Source: Spirochaetales bacterium Spiro_05
GTDB taxonomy: Bacteria; Spirochaetota; Spirochaetia; Sphaerochaetales; Sphaerochaetaceae
Assembly (NCBI GenBank): GCA_001603115.1
Contig: LVBG01000032.1
Location: 1-45,087 of the forward strand
Length of the DNA: 45,087 bases
Reading direction: 5' to 3'
Shown: one piece after another, positions 16,919 through 25,293 of the stretch
Numbering within the stretch: the first letter of the stretch is position 1
Layout of the letters: each line of letters opens with the position of its first letter
The notes under the pieces: generated by a model
What the model was told of the DNA's origin: nothing
Database searches by the model: none
What the model saw: only the letters and a program-made list of their open reading frames with translations
Program-made: the position numbers and the translations under genes

Positions 16919-17383
16919 ATGGTGTTAGACCCCGTGACCCAACAAGTAATCGACCCTCTCATCTGGCACTCCTTTCCCGATGAGCGTGACGGCGTCCTTG
17001 CCGATGAGATATGGAAGTGTGGAGACCTCGTCTGCACACTCTTGAAAGACCCTGCATGCAAGAGTGGGGAGGATTTGGTGCGCATTCCTTACTCGATGGT
17101 GGTCCAGCGCAAACGCAAGACCATTCTGGCAGTCAGCCTTGAGCAGGAGGATCTTCGCTCCCTCTCCTACAAACTCGGCTGCTCGCTGAGGGAGTTGCAG
17201 GATGAGTATCAGACCAAAGGGTACTTCTCGGAGAACAGGGCGTATCTCTACACAGCCTTGGAACGAGAAGATCTTGGCCTCTATGACGGAGACCTGGATT
17301 TGCAGAGCATCAGGATCTTTTTCCTGGAGACCATCTGCGATACCTTTGATATCCTCAGTGAGCCGGTACAAGTCAAAGGGTAA
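16919..17383 (+). CDS. Hypothetical protein
   Basis: I do not recognise this 154-residue protein. The ATG at 16919 is preceded by GGAGG (16909-16913) five bases away, which is the reason for the choice; the frame is open further upstream but into the divergent ZIP gene. The sequence is soluble, acidic and Leu-rich, with a motif-like stretch IPYSMVVQRKRKTILAVSLEQEDLRSLSYKLGCSLRELQDEYQ, no signal peptide, no membrane helix and two early cysteines. The opposite strand is also open through this region, but the plus-strand frame has the more normal composition and a good ribosome site. It converges with the lipoprotein gene with an 11-base overlap. Confidence 0.6.
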   Translation: MVLDPVTQQVIDPLIWHSFPDERDGVLADEIWKCGDLVCTLLKDPACKSGEDLVRIPYSMVVQRKRKTILAVSLEQEDLRSLSYKLGCSLRELQDEYQTKGYFSENRAYLYTALEREDLGLYDGDLDLQSIRIFFLETICDTFDILSEPVQVKG

Positions 17384-17768
17384 AGACAAAGCTCCCTGAG
17401 AAGCTTACCGAGGATGAAGGGCCTGAGGGTTCCCGATAGGGAGCCATGATTCCCTTTCCTCCCTCCTTGATCGCCAGCGGTGCATAGAGGGTGGAGGTCT
17501 CCTCGTGGGGAACCAGTGTTGAAGTCAGGGCAGCAGGAGCTGGGGCTATCTTCGCCTTGAGTACGACGCCCTCAATTTCCAGCAGCACCCACTGCCCATA
17601 GGTATACCCCGCCTCGAACAGTTCAGCTTCGCTGAGGGAGATGGTCAGCATTTCGGTCACCGGCTTTCCTGTCACCTCGAGAGAGATGGGTTTTGCCCGT
17701 TGGGTAGTGCTGCATGATGCCAGCAGCAACAGGCTGGCAAGTATGGTCGCGATATATACGTTTCTCAT
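17373..17768 (-). CDS. Small predicted lipoprotein
   Basis: The 131-residue protein starts MRNVYIATILASLLLLASCSTTQ, a signal peptide with a lipobox (LLASC) and Cys at about 19, so it should be lipidated and exported. The rest is a short beta-rich domain of about 110 residues with no family I can name. It begins immediately after the stop of the Crp/Fnr regulator (stop 17771-17769, ATG 17768), with GAGG inside the regulator's last codons, so the two are co-transcribed and coupled. The 3' end overlaps the convergent hypothetical gene by 11 bases. Confidence 0.75.
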   Translation of the reverse strand: MRNVYIATILASLLLLASCSTTQRAKPISLEVTGKPVTEMLTISLSEAELFEAGYTYGQWVLLEIEGVVLKAKIAPAPAALTSTLVPHEETSTLYAPLAIKEGGKGIMAPYREPSGPSSSVSFSGSFVFTL

Positions 17769-18431
17769 TCAATCCTCCTCAATCAGGGTGAAGAAGCTCT
17801 TCTGGTACTCCAAAAGGCCTTCACTGCGCATCTTGCTCAGTTCACTGGACATGGCACTTCGTTCTACACACAGATAGTCTGCCAACTGTTGGCGATCGAA
17901 CGGAATGGAGAAACTCCTCGACCCTCGTTTTTGCGCCTCAGCAGAGAGATAGGAGAGCAGCTTCTCCCGGGTGCTTCGCTTGGTGATATGATTCATCTTC
18001 TTCATGAGCTCCAGATTCTTGTAGGAGAGCAGGCGAACCATGTTCTCGATGAGAGCGTGGTGAAAGCTGCACCCTTTGGAGCAGGAGGTGATCACCTGAT
18101 GGATATTCAGGAACAGAATGGTGGTAGGCTCGCAGGTGATGACCGACACCTCACTCATCTGTTGGGTGCAGACGAGCGTCTCGGCAAAGCTGTCAGCAAC
18201 CCCGAGATTGGATACCACGGTCCTGTTGCCCCAGAAATCATGGCGCTCTATGTTCACCGAACCGCTGAGCACAATGCCCAGTTCATCGGTGAACTCGCGC
18301 TCATCGATGATCGTATAGTCTTTGGGGAACTCGGACTTCCTTGCCCGCAGGCAGGTGAGGAGGTTGGGAATATCCTCTGCCTGGATCTGTGAGAAAAGGA
18401 CTGAGTGCCGCAGAATGGTAACGATATCCAT
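17769..18431 (-). CDS. Crp/Fnr family transcription regulator
   Basis: The ATG at 18431 with AGGAAG a few bases upstream gives 220 residues; the longer open frame upstream lies across the divergent gene. Residues about 10-110 form the cyclic-nucleotide-binding-like barrel (LGIVLSGSVNIERHDFWGNRTVVSNLGVADSFAETLV). The C-terminal helix-turn-helix is PFDRQQLADYLCVERSAMSSELSKMRSEGLLEYQKSFFTL. There is no N-terminal cysteine cluster as in FNR, though several Cys are present (TCLRAR, LVCTQQ, SCSKGCSF). This subgroup often sits beside ferredoxin and hydroxylamine reductase genes and responds to nitrosative or redox stress in other anaerobes; that role is inferred here. It is divergent from the ferredoxin gene. 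Confidence 0.88.
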   Translation of the reverse strand: MDIVTILRHSVLFSQIQAEDIPNLLTCLRARKSEFPKDYTIIDEREFTDELGIVLSGSVNIERHDFWGNRTVVSNLGVADSFAETLVCTQQMSEVSVITCEPTTILFLNIHQVITSCSKGCSFHHALIENMVRLLSYKNLELMKKMNHITKRSTREKLLSYLSAEAQKRGSRSFSIPFDRQQLADYLCVERSAMSSELSKMRSEGLLEYQKSFFTLIEED

Positions 18432-18445
18432 AGATCTTCCTTGTT

Positions 18446-18461
18446 TGTTGCAAAAACAACA
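18446..18461. promoter_or_regulatory. Candidate Crp/Fnr operator between the divergent regulator and ferredoxin genes
   Basis: TGTTG (18446-18450) and CAACA (18457-18461) form an inverted repeat with a six-base spacer, the geometry of Crp-type sites (5-6-5). It lies 15 bases upstream of the regulator's ATG, which fits autoregulation, and 58 bases upstream of the ferredoxin start. Confidence 0.45.
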
Positions 18462-18518
18462 TAATCTCTTTGAAGCCCATGGTACCATAGCTTGCGATAC
18501 GAGACAATGGAGGATTAT

Positions 18519-19220
18519 ATGATCAGACAGATGATTACCATAGATGAAGAGAAGTGCAACGGTTGCGGCTTGTGCGTAAGCGCTTGTCAGGAAGGAGCCA
18601 TCGGCTTGGTAAACGGAAAGGCTGTCCTTCTGCGGGAGGACTACTGCGATGGGCTCGGCAACTGCCTGCCGGTCTGCCCCACCGGCGCCATAAGCTTTGA
18701 GGAGCGTGAGGCCCCTGCCTTCAACCATGAGGAAGTGGAGCGATTGATGGGTGAGCAGAAGCCAGTCTTCAGTTGCCCCGGCAGTCAGATCAAGGTGATG
18801 AAGCAGGAGAGCCGGAAAGAAGAGGTTCCTTCCGCACAAAGGCCACAGAAGATGGCAAGCCAGCTTCGCCAGTGGCCGGTGCAGATCAAGCTCGCTGCGC
18901 CCAATGCCGCCTTCTTCAACAACTGTGACCTGCTCATTGCTGCCGACTGTGCAGCCTATGCCCATGGGGATTTCCACAATACCTTCATCCGCAACCGGGT
19001 CACCCTCATCGGCTGTCCCAAGCTCGATGAAGGCGACTATGCAGAGAAATTGGCTGCAATCTTTTCAAGCCATGACATCAGAAGCGTCACGGTGGCACGG
19101 ATGGAGGTCCCTTGCTGTGGAGGCCTCGACCATGCCGTAAAGCGTGCCATCACTGCCAGCGGGAAGATCATTCCCCTTGCTGTGGTGACCATCTCCACCG
19201 AAGGAGAGATTCTTCGCTAG
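18519..19220 (+). CDS. Two-cluster 4Fe-4S ferredoxin-type protein
   Basis: GGAGG (18509-18513) five bases before the ATG at 18519 sets the start and gives 233 residues; TTG 18492 and ATG 18507 in the same frame are less well placed. Residues about 5-60 hold two cluster motifs: CNGCGLCVSACQ, and CDGLGNCLPVCPTG with a longer C-x5-C gap than usual. The C-terminal part (KLAAPNAAFFNNCDLLIAADCAAYAHGDFHNTFI, then GCPKLDEGDYAEKLAAIF and MEVPCCGGLDHAVKRAI) adds further cysteines, possibly a third metal site. Such proteins often accompany hydroxylamine reductase (Hcp), though no hcp gene is seen in the window. It shares a CTAG stop overlap with the convergent barrel gene. Confidence 0.85.
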   Translation: MIRQMITIDEEKCNGCGLCVSACQEGAIGLVNGKAVLLREDYCDGLGNCLPVCPTGAISFEEREAPAFNHEEVERLMGEQKPVFSCPGSQIKVMKQESRKEEVPSAQRPQKMASQLRQWPVQIKLAAPNAAFFNNCDLLIAADCAAYAHGDFHNTFIRNRVTLIGCPKLDEGDYAEKLAAIFSSHDIRSVTVARMEVPCCGGLDHAVKRAITASGKIIPLAVVTISTEGEILR

Positions 19221-20284
19221 TAGATCCAGGAAGCCCCTACGCCAAGAGCAATCCTCTGATCGCCCTCCCAATTGAACAGATCCGAGCTCTGTCCGAAGGG
19301 AGCGGAGAGGAAGCCTACCAAGCTGAACCCCTCAAAGACCGACCAGCTCGCCCCCACTGTCGCATTCATCGACAGATCGAGCGGGCTGAGGATGCTCCTC
19401 AGACTGAGGGAGAGGCTGCTTGTTGGGGTATACACAAGCTCTGGGTAGAGCAGGAAGGTGCAATTTGCATCCTCCTGACCTTTGAATGCCCAGCTTTGCA
19501 GAGGCCTGCTGAGAAATTCCAACCTGAGTGTCAGGGTTCGGTCACCGGGGAAATAGAGAGAGTGGAACAAGCCGCCGGTAACCAGAAGGTCAGAGGTGGA
19601 TGCTGTGAACTGTCGATCCAACTCAACGGAAGAACTGAGATACCAATCGGCTCCAATGTTTCCCTGAAGGCTTACATAGGGCTTGTGTTTTCGTACCCCT
19701 GCATCGGTGGTGGCGAATCCCGCCTCCACCTTTGTCTCCCCCACATTCGTGTAGAATCGGAAGCCGAATCCTGCATCCTCAATCCTGCCAGAAGTGCTGG
19801 GGATGAGTATGGTTTCAAAAAAACTGAAGAAACCCAGCGGGTAGTTCAGTGCTGCCATCCAATCTGTCTTGTCCCGCAGCACTGCCTGCGTCAGGCTTAC
19901 TGAGGTTGAAGAACTGCCATAGAGCACATCTCCTGCATTGAAGAGCATGCCGTCGCCCCAGCTGAGGCGGGTTTTCCCTGCAGTCAAGCGGAAGGAGGGG
20001 AAGCGTGCACGCAGGTACGCCTTGTGAATGACCTCTTCCAATGTTGGAGAGGAATCGGGATACGATGCCTTGAGCACCACCTCCCCGCGGACATTGCCCG
20101 AGTTCGGGGAAGGGAGGGAGATTTTCAGATCCATACTGGTTCCCTGATGAACCGTTTCTGTTGAGGGCTTGTAGGAGACACCTCCCAAAAGTGACATATC
20201 CACCACAGGGACTACCGCAGCCAGAAGCGGAGTCAGCAGAAAAGAGAGCACAAAAGCCAAGCAAAGCGTTCTTTTTCCTACCAT
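19217..20284 (-). CDS. Predicted outer-membrane beta-barrel of the ABC/LolA operon
   Basis: The 355-residue protein has a signal peptide (MVGKRTLCLAFVLSFLLTPLLAA) and many alternating amphipathic strands, and ends in an aromatic residue (GVGASWIY), as outer-membrane barrels do. I see a strand motif RLTAGKTRLSWGDGMLFNAGDVLYG near residue 100, which recalls barrels of the DUF1302 type. A comparable but weaker motif lies in the barrel at 33.9-35.1 kb. It is the last gene of the seven-gene operon and overlaps the end of the LolA-like gene by seven bases. I infer an acceptor or exit point in the outer membrane for the operon's cargo. The exact family is not certain. Confidence 0.75.
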   Translation of the reverse strand: MVGKRTLCLAFVLSFLLTPLLAAVVPVVDMSLLGGVSYKPSTETVHQGTSMDLKISLPSPNSGNVRGEVVLKASYPDSSPTLEEVIHKAYLRARFPSFRLTAGKTRLSWGDGMLFNAGDVLYGSSSTSVSLTQAVLRDKTDWMAALNYPLGFFSFFETILIPSTSGRIEDAGFGFRFYTNVGETKVEAGFATTDAGVRKHKPYVSLQGNIGADWYLSSSVELDRQFTASTSDLLVTGGLFHSLYFPGDRTLTLRLEFLSRPLQSWAFKGQEDANCTFLLYPELVYTPTSSLSLSLRSILSPLDLSMNATVGASWSVFEGFSLVGFLSAPFGQSSDLFNWEGDQRIALGVGASWIY

Positions 20285-21024
20285 GTCAGATTCTCCAGGG
20301 AGAAGATGTTTGCCCCAAGCGGAACATTCACTTCCAGGCTATCCAAGGTCATCCAGGTTGCACTGTCGCGTTTCATCTTGTCCTCAATCTTGGTCTCGGA
20401 GGGAAGCGTTCTGCCTGCCACCTCAACAGTGGAGAGCACTTCCATCACCTTCAATAACCGTTTCTGGGCTGTGGAGTACTCAGCCTTCCACACCAGGTAG
20501 GTCTGCTTGTCCACCCAGATCTTTTGCACCGGATAGGCAACGGTTCTCTTCTTTGCGGTGAGCGTCAGCACATGGCAGTCATGGCCATTGACGATCTCAC
20601 TGCCTTCCAGGACCACCGTATAGCTGTCAAGTGTATTCTTCTCCTCGGTCATATCCTCGTAGGAGAGATCGCTTCCCAGCACAGACTGCCTCAAGGCAGC
20701 GCCTTGCAACCGGATCAGTTCCTCGGCATCGGGATAGAAAAGATAGAGACTCGACTGGGTCCTCAGTATCTTCTGCCCACGTTCTGCAGTGCTGGTAAAT
20801 TCGATCAGGGAGTCACTGGCCCCTCGTGCCCATGCCTTGAAGGTGCTGATCTTGGTTCCGAACCTGTCGGTGGTCTTGATTGAGCCTGTGGAGACCGAGG
20901 TTTCGAAGGTAGCCATCTCGTCCATCTTCTGGATGACTTCCTCGCCGGTGAGGGCGAACAGGAACGAAGGGATGATGCAAAGAAGCGAAAGGGTCAAAAG
21001 GAGTTTGACGACAGGTTTAGACAT
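20278..21024 (-). CDS. LolA-like periplasmic outer-membrane lipoprotein-sorting protein
   Basis: The 248-residue protein has a signal peptide (about 1-25, ending SFLFALTGEE) and the LolA/LolA_like beta-sheet pattern. It begins EEVIQKMDEMATF, then LYLFYPDAEELIRLQ, GSDLSYEDM (about 121-129) and VQKIWVDKQTYLVWKAEY, with a C-terminal VEVAGRTLPSETKIEDK strand. LolA carries hydrophobic cargo, classically lipoproteins, from an inner-membrane ABC complex to the outer membrane. GGAGG lies nine bases before the ATG, inside the permease gene it overlaps by eight bases. Because it is tied to its own ABC transporter and barrel, it may serve a dedicated cargo rather than be the housekeeping LolA. Confidence 0.82.
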   Translation of the reverse strand: MSKPVVKLLLTLSLLCIIPSFLFALTGEEVIQKMDEMATFETSVSTGSIKTTDRFGTKISTFKAWARGASDSLIEFTSTAERGQKILRTQSSLYLFYPDAEELIRLQGAALRQSVLGSDLSYEDMTEEKNTLDSYTVVLEGSEIVNGHDCHVLTLTAKKRTVAYPVQKIWVDKQTYLVWKAEYSTAQKRLLKVMEVLSTVEVAGRTLPSETKIEDKMKRDSATWMTLDSLEVNVPLGANIFSLENLTW

Positions 21025-22252
21025 AACGCAGAGCCTCCACTATTTGGATTTTTGAAGCACGTCGGGAAGGAATGAGGGTGGAAAGGGATGCAATGATGAT
21101 CGCATACACCCAAACAAAGAGGGCGATGAAGAAGTTGACCTGTGGGTAGAGGATGGAGGAAATCTCCATATCCACTCCACTCATTGCCTCGGTGAAGTTC
21201 AGCCCCACCTTGCTGAGAATGAAGACGATGATCAGGCCGGCGATGGTTCCGAGGGTGGAGCCTATGATGCTGATGAAGCTGCCTTCGAGCAAGAAGAGCC
21301 TGGTAAGCTCCTTGCCTTGCATGCCCAATGCTCCGAGTGTTCCGATCTCGCGCATCCGTTCATAGATGACCATCATCGTGGTGTTGATGATCACCGTACT
21401 GCCAAGTAAGAAGAAGATGGCTCCCATGACGTAGTAAATGAACTTGGCTATGGAGAGCAAGGAGTACATCGCATTCAGGTCCTTCCATGCTTTGGTTTCG
21501 GTTTGCAGCGAGAGCTCGGTCTGGAGTAGCTCTTTCACGGAAGCGGCCACATCCCGCTCCTTGTATCCATCCTCGGTCAGCAGGAGTATCTCCTGGACCT
21601 GTCCTTCCATCCTCAAGAGGTATTGGGCTCTGTCAAGTGGAACGTAGAGCACCTTTGCATTGAGCCCTCCCACGGGGAAGGAGGCAATGCCCACGATCTG
21701 GAAGGTCATGGCATTCGATCCGCGCAAGGCCGTGGACGTGAGCACGGTCACCTTGTCCCCAAGGTTCAGATGGAGATCGCGGGCAAGCAAGGCCCCGATG
21801 AGCATCTCATTACTGCCCTCAGTGGGGAGTCTTCCCTCCTTTACCAGCGAGGGGAAGTCTATGAAGGCCTCTTCGGAGGCAAAGTCCACCCCGACGCCCA
21901 GTGCAGCATTGTTCTTGCCGTTCAGATAGAGGTTGGCAGGAAAGTTGATTCGCTCTGTTGCTGCACGTACTCCCTCCTGCTTTTCTACCAAAGGAAGGAC
22001 CTCATCCATATCGAGACTCAGATGCAAGGGGTTGTAGCGCTCATACTGCTCAAACGACTCATGGCGGATTCTCACTTCGCCGGTGTAATAGCTGACCAAG
22101 TTGGTTGCCATGTCACTCTCCATTGCCTCCAGCAGGGCAAGGAGGGCCATGATGGCCATGGCAGAGACTGCGATGGCGATGGCACTGAGCATCGAGCGAC
22201 GGAAATTTCGGAATATGTTGCGAAACGCAACGGCAGGAAGTTTGATCGTCAT
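21017..22252 (-). CDS. ABC transporter permease, FtsX/MacB/LolCE type (second permease)
   Basis: The 411-residue protein begins with a cytoplasmic stretch and one helix (NIFRNFRRSMLSAIAIAVSAMAIMALLALLEAM). It then has a periplasmic domain of roughly 220 residues and three helices at the C-terminus (about 270-405), the last followed by PSRRASKIQIVEALRYV. This is the FtsX-type four-helix topology of lipoprotein-extracting LolC/LolE and of MacB-like exporters. MIVYERMREIGTLGALGMQGKELTRLFLLEG is the conserved coupling region. With the other permease it likely forms a heterodimer served by the upstream ATPase. It follows the first permease by 11 bases. Confidence 0.92.
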   Translation of the reverse strand: MTIKLPAVAFRNIFRNFRRSMLSAIAIAVSAMAIMALLALLEAMESDMATNLVSYYTGEVRIRHESFEQYERYNPLHLSLDMDEVLPLVEKQEGVRAATERINFPANLYLNGKNNAALGVGVDFASEEAFIDFPSLVKEGRLPTEGSNEMLIGALLARDLHLNLGDKVTVLTSTALRGSNAMTFQIVGIASFPVGGLNAKVLYVPLDRAQYLLRMEGQVQEILLLTEDGYKERDVAASVKELLQTELSLQTETKAWKDLNAMYSLLSIAKFIYYVMGAIFFLLGSTVIINTTMMVIYERMREIGTLGALGMQGKELTRLFLLEGSFISIIGSTLGTIAGLIIVFILSKVGLNFTEAMSGVDMEISSILYPQVNFFIALFVWVYAIIIASLSTLIPSRRASKIQIVEALRYV

Positions 22253-22263
22253 TGCATTTCCTC

Positions 22264-23520
22264 CTATTGGTGATGCAGACAGGTGGGGATGTCAAGTTTC
22301 AGTGCGCGCCTGATGGGGAAGATCGCCACCAGCATGGACAAGCCGATCCCACTGAAAAAAGCCTTGGCGATGGTTGCAATGCTCCAAGCGCCGCGCATGA
22401 CATTCTGGATTCTGAAGCCGATGTCCATATCCCTGAACATAAAACCGAAATCGAATCCGACATTGACCAAATAGAGATTGGCCAGGACCCCGAGCAGGAC
22501 GCCGACCAACGATCCGACCAAGCCGATTCCCCCTGCCTCAAAGAGGAAGGAGAAGAGGATGTCACGATCTTTCATTCCCATGGCGCGCATCATCCCAATC
22601 TCGCGCATTCGCTCGAACATTGCCATCAGCATGGTGTTGGAAACACCGACGGCTGCGATGATGAAGACCAGGAAAAGGATCAATCCTGTTCCTCCCTGTT
22701 TTGCCTGAAGCAAAGCGAGGTAGTCGTGGGCAAGGTCCTCCCAGGTAAAGACACGCAGCTGCGGGTCGATGGAGGCAAGGTCAGCCTGCAGGGTTTTGCT
22801 GACAGAGGCCAGGTTGCTCTTCTCTGGAAGCAGGATGTCAATGCTCGTCACCGCGCCTTCCATGCCCAGGTAGAGATCCGCAGCATCCTTGTCCATCATG
22901 ACCAAGGTCCGGTTCACATTTGGGTTGGGACAGTTGACAATGCCTACAATCTGCATGTCGAAGGCCTCATAGAAGCCTCCCTTTCCGCGGGTGACGAAGG
23001 TGACCCAGTAGCCTACCTTTGCCCCGATGTCTTCAGCGAACCAGCTGCCGAGGACCACGCCGTCCATCTCGCCCTTTTGCAGGAAACGCCCCTCAAGCAG
23101 GGTATCCTTGAAGCGGTAGACGGAAAAATCCGTCTCCGGGTTGATGGCGGTCACCTGGACCGTCATATTGCCGTCCTCACCGAAGTCATCCTGATAGAGG
23201 ATCATGTCGGCAGTAAAGACCGTGCGTTCGGTTGCCGCGATACCCTTTTTTGCAAGGAGATCCAGTACTGCTTCGGGATCTCCGATGGATGACTCCAACG
23301 GAAGGAACATTCGCTCTTCCCAATAGGATTCCTTATGAACGCGCAGAGATGCGGTTTCGTACCATTTCAGGTTGCGCATGGATTCCAGATTTGCCCCCAT
23401 GAGCAGGGAATCCACGAAGATGTACATCATCAGTCCCATAGCGATGGCTATGGAGGTGATGATGGTTCTTCGCTTGTATCGCAGCAGGTTCTTGGCCGCC
23501 AGTTCCAAGATGAATTTCAT
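22264..23520 (-). CDS. ABC transporter permease, FtsX/MacB/LolCE type (first permease)
   Basis: The 418-residue protein has the same topology as its neighbour: MKFILELAAKNLLRYKRRTIITSIAIAMGLMMYIFVDSLLMG (first helix), a large periplasmic domain, three C-terminal helices and the coupling region MLMAMFERMREIGMMRAMGMKDRDILFSFLFE. The N-terminal LAAKNLLRYKRRT is the usual LolC/E-like start. Differences between the two periplasmic domains suggest a division of labour, as between LolC (chaperone docking) and LolE (cargo binding). Which is which cannot be told from the sequence alone. Its ATG overlaps the ATPase stop codon by one base. Confidence 0.92.
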   Translation of the reverse strand: MKFILELAAKNLLRYKRRTIITSIAIAMGLMMYIFVDSLLMGANLESMRNLKWYETASLRVHKESYWEERMFLPLESSIGDPEAVLDLLAKKGIAATERTVFTADMILYQDDFGEDGNMTVQVTAINPETDFSVYRFKDTLLEGRFLQKGEMDGVVLGSWFAEDIGAKVGYWVTFVTRGKGGFYEAFDMQIVGIVNCPNPNVNRTLVMMDKDAADLYLGMEGAVTSIDILLPEKSNLASVSKTLQADLASIDPQLRVFTWEDLAHDYLALLQAKQGGTGLILFLVFIIAAVGVSNTMLMAMFERMREIGMMRAMGMKDRDILFSFLFEAGGIGLVGSLVGVLLGVLANLYLVNVGFDFGFMFRDMDIGFRIQNVMRGAWSIATIAKAFFSGIGLSMLVAIFPIRRALKLDIPTCLHHQ

Positions 23521-24200
23521 CAGGCTCTCCTTTCATCACTGACAATCATGCCATCATGAAGTTGTACCAGGCGTGTGGCATAATCCATGACCATCTGGTC
23601 GTGGGTTGAGAAGATGAAGGTGGTACCATACTTCTCATTCATCCGTTTCATGAGCTTGAGAATCTCTTCCCCGGTCTTGGAGTCGAGGTTGGCAGTCGGT
23701 TCATCGGCAAGGATGATCTGCGGCTGTTTTACCAAGGCTCGTGCGATGGCAATCCTCTGTTGCTGACCCCCGCTGAGCTTTGCCGGCCTCCTGTGTTCCA
23801 TGCCACTCAGCCCCACTTCCCTGAGCACCTCCATGGTCCGCTCCTCAATCTCACGCTTCTCCACATCCAGAAGGGAGAGGACGAAGGAGACATTCTCGTA
23901 GGCAGAGAGCACTGGGATCAGATTGTACGTCTGGAAGATGAAGCCCAGGTTGTTTCTGCGGAAGGTGGTCTTCTCGGCTTTGTCCATCCCGCTGATCGGG
24001 ATGTCATTGATGAAAATCTCCCCCTCATCGATGGCATCGATGCAGCCGATGAGATTGAGCAGGGTGGTCTTGCCCGAGCCTGAGGGCCCTGCAATGGAGA
24101 GAAATTCTCCCTTATCCACTTCCAATGAAACCTTTCTGAGAGCCTTGACGACACTCTCCCCGCTCTTGTAGTTGCGCGAAACCTTATCTACTTTGATCAT
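23520..24200 (-). CDS. ABC transporter ATPase, LolD/MacB type
   Basis: The 226-residue ATPase has Walker A GPSGSGKTTLLN (about 38-49), the Q-loop GFIFQTYNLIPVLSAYENV, signature LSGGQQQRIAIARAL, Walker B IILADEPTANLDSKTGEEIL and an FSTHDQMV switch His. This is the LolD/MacB/FtsE-like branch, which powers extraction or mechanotransmission rather than solute import. It overlaps the slipin gene by four bases and its stop overlaps the first permease by one. It hydrolyses ATP in the cytoplasm for the two permeases. Confidence 0.96.
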   Translation of the reverse strand: MIKVDKVSRNYKSGESVVKALRKVSLEVDKGEFLSIAGPSGSGKTTLLNLIGCIDAIDEGEIFINDIPISGMDKAEKTTFRRNNLGFIFQTYNLIPVLSAYENVSFVLSLLDVEKREIEERTMEVLREVGLSGMEHRRPAKLSGGQQQRIAIARALVKQPQIILADEPTANLDSKTGEEILKLMKRMNEKYGTTFIFSTHDQMVMDYATRLVQLHDGMIVSDERRA

Positions 24201-25291
24201 ACTTGTTCCTTCTGCTTTTCTGCATGCTCTGATTCCTGTTGTTTCTGTAAGGCTGCACTGCCAAGCACAGCTCCAAAGTCCATATGGTCCAGGATGGATG
24301 CAGGCATCAGCATCATGGAGTTGTTCTGCCTGATACCCTCATAGATCATGTTCATTGACCTGAGTTGGAGTGCGATGGAGTCCTTGGCGTACTCTGCCGA
24401 AGCCTCACGGAATTTCTTTGCTATCTCAACTTCGGCAGCACCAAGAATGATTCTTGACTCCTTCTCCCGTTCTGCCTGTGCCTGTTTGCTCAACGAGTCT
24501 TCAAGTTCCTTAGGGATGATGATGTCGGTGATTTCCACCGAAAGTATGGACACTCCCCAGGGGTTGGTCTTTGCATCCAAGGCTTGCTGAATCTCACGAC
24601 CCAACTCCTCTCGCTTGCTGAGAAGGCTCGAGAGGGGGTGTTTCCCGATGGAGTCCCGAAGCGCGGTCTGTGCCGAAAGGATGACCGCCTCGGTGTAGTC
24701 CTCCACCTCAAGGATTGCCTTCTTTGCATCCCAGATCATCCAGAAGCAGAGTGCATCGACATGTACCGGCACGGTGTCCTTGGTCAGGGTTTTCTCTGCG
24801 CTGAAGTCAGTCGCCCTGATACGCATATCGAGGAACTCGGCGATTCTGTCCACCAAGGGTATGAGCAGGAACAGCCCCGGTCCCTGCACTTTGTGGAACT
24901 TGCCCAACCGGAGGATGATCACCTTGTCCCAGTGGTAGACCAGCTGGAAGGAGGAGGAGAAGAGAAGTCCCAGGGTAGCGAAGATGGTGATGGGGTAAAG
25001 ATAGATCGAAAGCCCCCCAGCCACCCCGACCCACAGGATCAGCAGGATGCTGGTCATGGTGACCCACAACGGGAAGATGGCTATGACCAGTGCACAGACA
25101 AAGACTGCGGTGCTCACCGCTACAGCTGCTTCTATCCCAAGGAAAGGGAAGAGGGCGAGCTGGAGGGCCGATCCGGCACCGAGGAAGAGAGCCAACACCA
25201 AAAAGGAGATTGACCCAAATGCGAAATCTTTCTTGAGGGTGAACCCTTTCAGGTTCTTGATGCGTTCAATTTTCTTCTGGTACAGATTCAT
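24197..25291 (-). CDS. Slipin / stomatin-like SPFH protein with extended membrane domain
   Basis: The 364-residue protein carries an N-terminal membrane region with about four hydrophobic stretches (residues about 25-125). Most stomatins have only one hairpin. The SPFH (prohibitin-homology) domain starts at VYHWDKVIILRLGKFHKVQGPGLFLLIPLVDRIAEFLDMRI and continues through VPVHVDALCFWMIWD and GVSILSVEITDIIIPKELEDSLSKQAQAEREKESRIILGAAEVEIAKKF. A coiled-coil-like end follows. Slipins form membrane scaffolds often linked to NfeD proteases; none is present here. The gene sits between a GntR regulator (2 bases) and an ABC ATPase (4-base overlap). I infer it organises the membrane zone in which the transporter works. 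Confidence 0.88.
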   Translation of the reverse strand: MNLYQKKIERIKNLKGFTLKKDFAFGSISFLVLALFLGAGSALQLALFPFLGIEAAVAVSTAVFVCALVIAIFPLWVTMTSILLILWVGVAGGLSIYLYPITIFATLGLLFSSSFQLVYHWDKVIILRLGKFHKVQGPGLFLLIPLVDRIAEFLDMRIRATDFSAEKTLTKDTVPVHVDALCFWMIWDAKKAILEVEDYTEAVILSAQTALRDSIGKHPLSSLLSKREELGREIQQALDAKTNPWGVSILSVEITDIIIPKELEDSLSKQAQAEREKESRIILGAAEVEIAKKFREASAEYAKDSIALQLRSMNMIYEGIRQNNSMMLMPASILDHMDFGAVLGSAALQKQQESEHAEKQKEQV

Positions 25292-25293
25292 GA

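Noticed and set aside
16925-17389. 154-residue open frame on the minus strand opposite the hypothetical gene
   Set aside because: It would cross the lipoprotein gene's end and has no ribosome site as good as the plus-strand frame. Not fully excluded.
18479-18488. Perfect palindrome ATGGTACCAT upstream of the ferredoxin gene
   Set aside because: Ten-base palindromes occur by chance and no regulator in the window has this site geometry; the 5-6-5 repeat nearby is the better operator.
22252-23292. 346-residue plus-strand frame antisense to a permease
   Set aside because: His/Asp-rich odd composition typical of a shadow frame; the permease on the minus strand is well recognised.
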